From contig JAJJLU010003607.1 in NCBI GenBank assembly GCA_023807065.1, forward strand, positions 1-46,492: a stretch of 46,492 bases of DNA, given 5' to 3'. Within the stretch, counting starts at the first letter, position 1; the number at the start of each line of letters is the position of its first letter. Positions 46,029 to 46,492 of the stretch are shown here, in pieces. A model generated the notes under the pieces. That model was not told the origin of the DNA, did not search any database, and saw only the letters and a list, made by a program, of their open reading frames with translations. A program made the position numbers and the translations under genes. Source of the DNA: Isotricha intestinalis (lineage: Eukaryota; Ciliophora; Litostomatea; Vestibuliferida; Isotrichidae).

Positions 46029-46492
46029 TTAAGAAATAAACTTAAAATATTCAATTTCTGTTTTTCCTTTATAAGGATATTCTTTGAATAATATACAATA
46101 TATTATTATTCCTAAACTCCATATATCACTTTTAGATAAATCTGTTTTATCATTTAAAATTTCTGGTGAAATTGTTAATATATTTTCATTTATGATAATT
46201 GAGTTTAAAATTGATTGTTGAATAAATTGATTTGAATCATAGAGTGTTAATTTAATTAAACATTCATCTAATTTATTAAAAGATATTAATATATTATTCA
46301 ATTTTAAATTTCCATGAATTATTTTTTTATTTAACATAATTTTAAATGTTTTATTTAATTGTATTAATATTTCTCTAATTTCATCACTTGATATTAAATC
46401 TTCTCTTTCTTTAATATAACACATAATCTTCTATAAATACTTTCATTATAATCTTGAATCCAAATAATATTATTTTTCTTTAAATCATCATA
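46029..46492 (-). pseudogene. Partial protein kinase with degraded motifs
   Basis: The gene runs off the right edge of the window. From 46492 leftward one frame gives YDDLKKNNIIWIQDYNESIYRRLC, then a shift near 46420-46430 leads to IKEREDLISSDEIREILIQL and the kinase core. The catalytic loop reads IIHGNLKLNNIL (HGN instead of HRD), the DFG position reads LYDSN, and the activation segment has no GT motif, while TISPEILND and SKSDIWSLGIIIYCILFKEYPYKGKTE are well kept. The frame ends at TAA (46029) soon after, truncating the C-lobe. Loss of HRD and DFG, a frameshift and an early stop together favour a pseudogene, although a pseudokinase cannot be excluded for the intact part. Confidence 0.65.

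Noticed and set aside
1..46492. Alternative genetic code (TAA/TAG = Gln) for the whole window
   Set aside because: Intact genes of up to 2408 codons contain no internal TAA/TAG, use CAA for Gln, and end at TAA at the expected family C-termini. Only decayed stretches show in-frame stops.
1..46492. tRNA, rRNA, CRISPR or bacterial operon features
   Set aside because: No tRNA-like B-box with flanking arms, no rRNA-like conserved GC-rich segments and no regularly spaced repeats were seen. The genes are clearly eukaryotic.

Overview
The window is nuclear DNA of a very AT-rich, unicellular eukaryote. Genes are dense and mostly intronless, and proteins are loaded with Lys, Asn, Ile and Glu. Long frames (one of 2408 codons) contain no internal TAA, TAG or TGA, and genes end in TAA or TGA, so the standard code is the simplest reading. 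One gene needs two tiny GT-AG introns (24 and 35 nt). A CEP164-like basal-body protein implies cilia or flagella. A plant/alveolate-type calcium-dependent kinase with four EF hands points to a protist rather than an animal or fungus. I cannot name the genus; a ciliate or other AT-rich protist is plausible.

Layout. 0.1-5.6 kb: a tandem duplication of about 2.5 kb carrying a two-gene unit: a Cys-rich, glycosylation-site-rich membrane protein (556 aa, nearly identical copies) and a K/N-rich protein that is complete only in the second copy. 5.7-12.8 kb: a 1003-aa low-complexity protein (minus), a CBM48/AMPK-glycogen-binding-domain protein (plus) and a TBC Rab-GAP with two micro-introns (plus). 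12.8-16.7 kb: a decayed island with a GC-richer zinc-knuckle (gag-like) remnant, a broken membrane-associated P-loop GTPase and a short WD40-like fragment. 16.9-40.6 kb: a largely intact block with small unknown genes, a PDK1-like kinase, a CEP164-like protein, an F-box-like/TMEM185-like multipass protein, a giant RME-8 (DNAJC13) homologue, a coiled-coil protein, an Alba-domain protein, a CDPK and a coiled-coil/transglutaminase-like protein. 40.6-46.5 kb: a second decayed or error-prone stretch with a Rab GTPase remnant, an acyl-protein thioesterase frameshifted just before its catalytic His, a K/N-rich gene broken at homopolymers, a catalytically dead membrane pepsin-like protein, another broken gene, and a partial kinase with degraded motifs.

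The intact genes do not form an operon, as expected in a eukaryote, but several touch endomembrane traffic and lipid signalling (RME-8, TBC GAP, PDK1-like kinase, thioesterase, Rab remnant). The recurring theme is loss of catalytic or ligand-binding residues in recognisable folds: RME-8 without HPD, CEP164 without WW tryptophans, pepsin fold without Asp, kinase without HRD/DFG. Some of these are conserved-looking full-length proteins (possible neofunctionalised pseudoenzymes); others are plainly pseudogenes or assembly errors. All assignments come from reading the translated sequence by eye; no database search was run.
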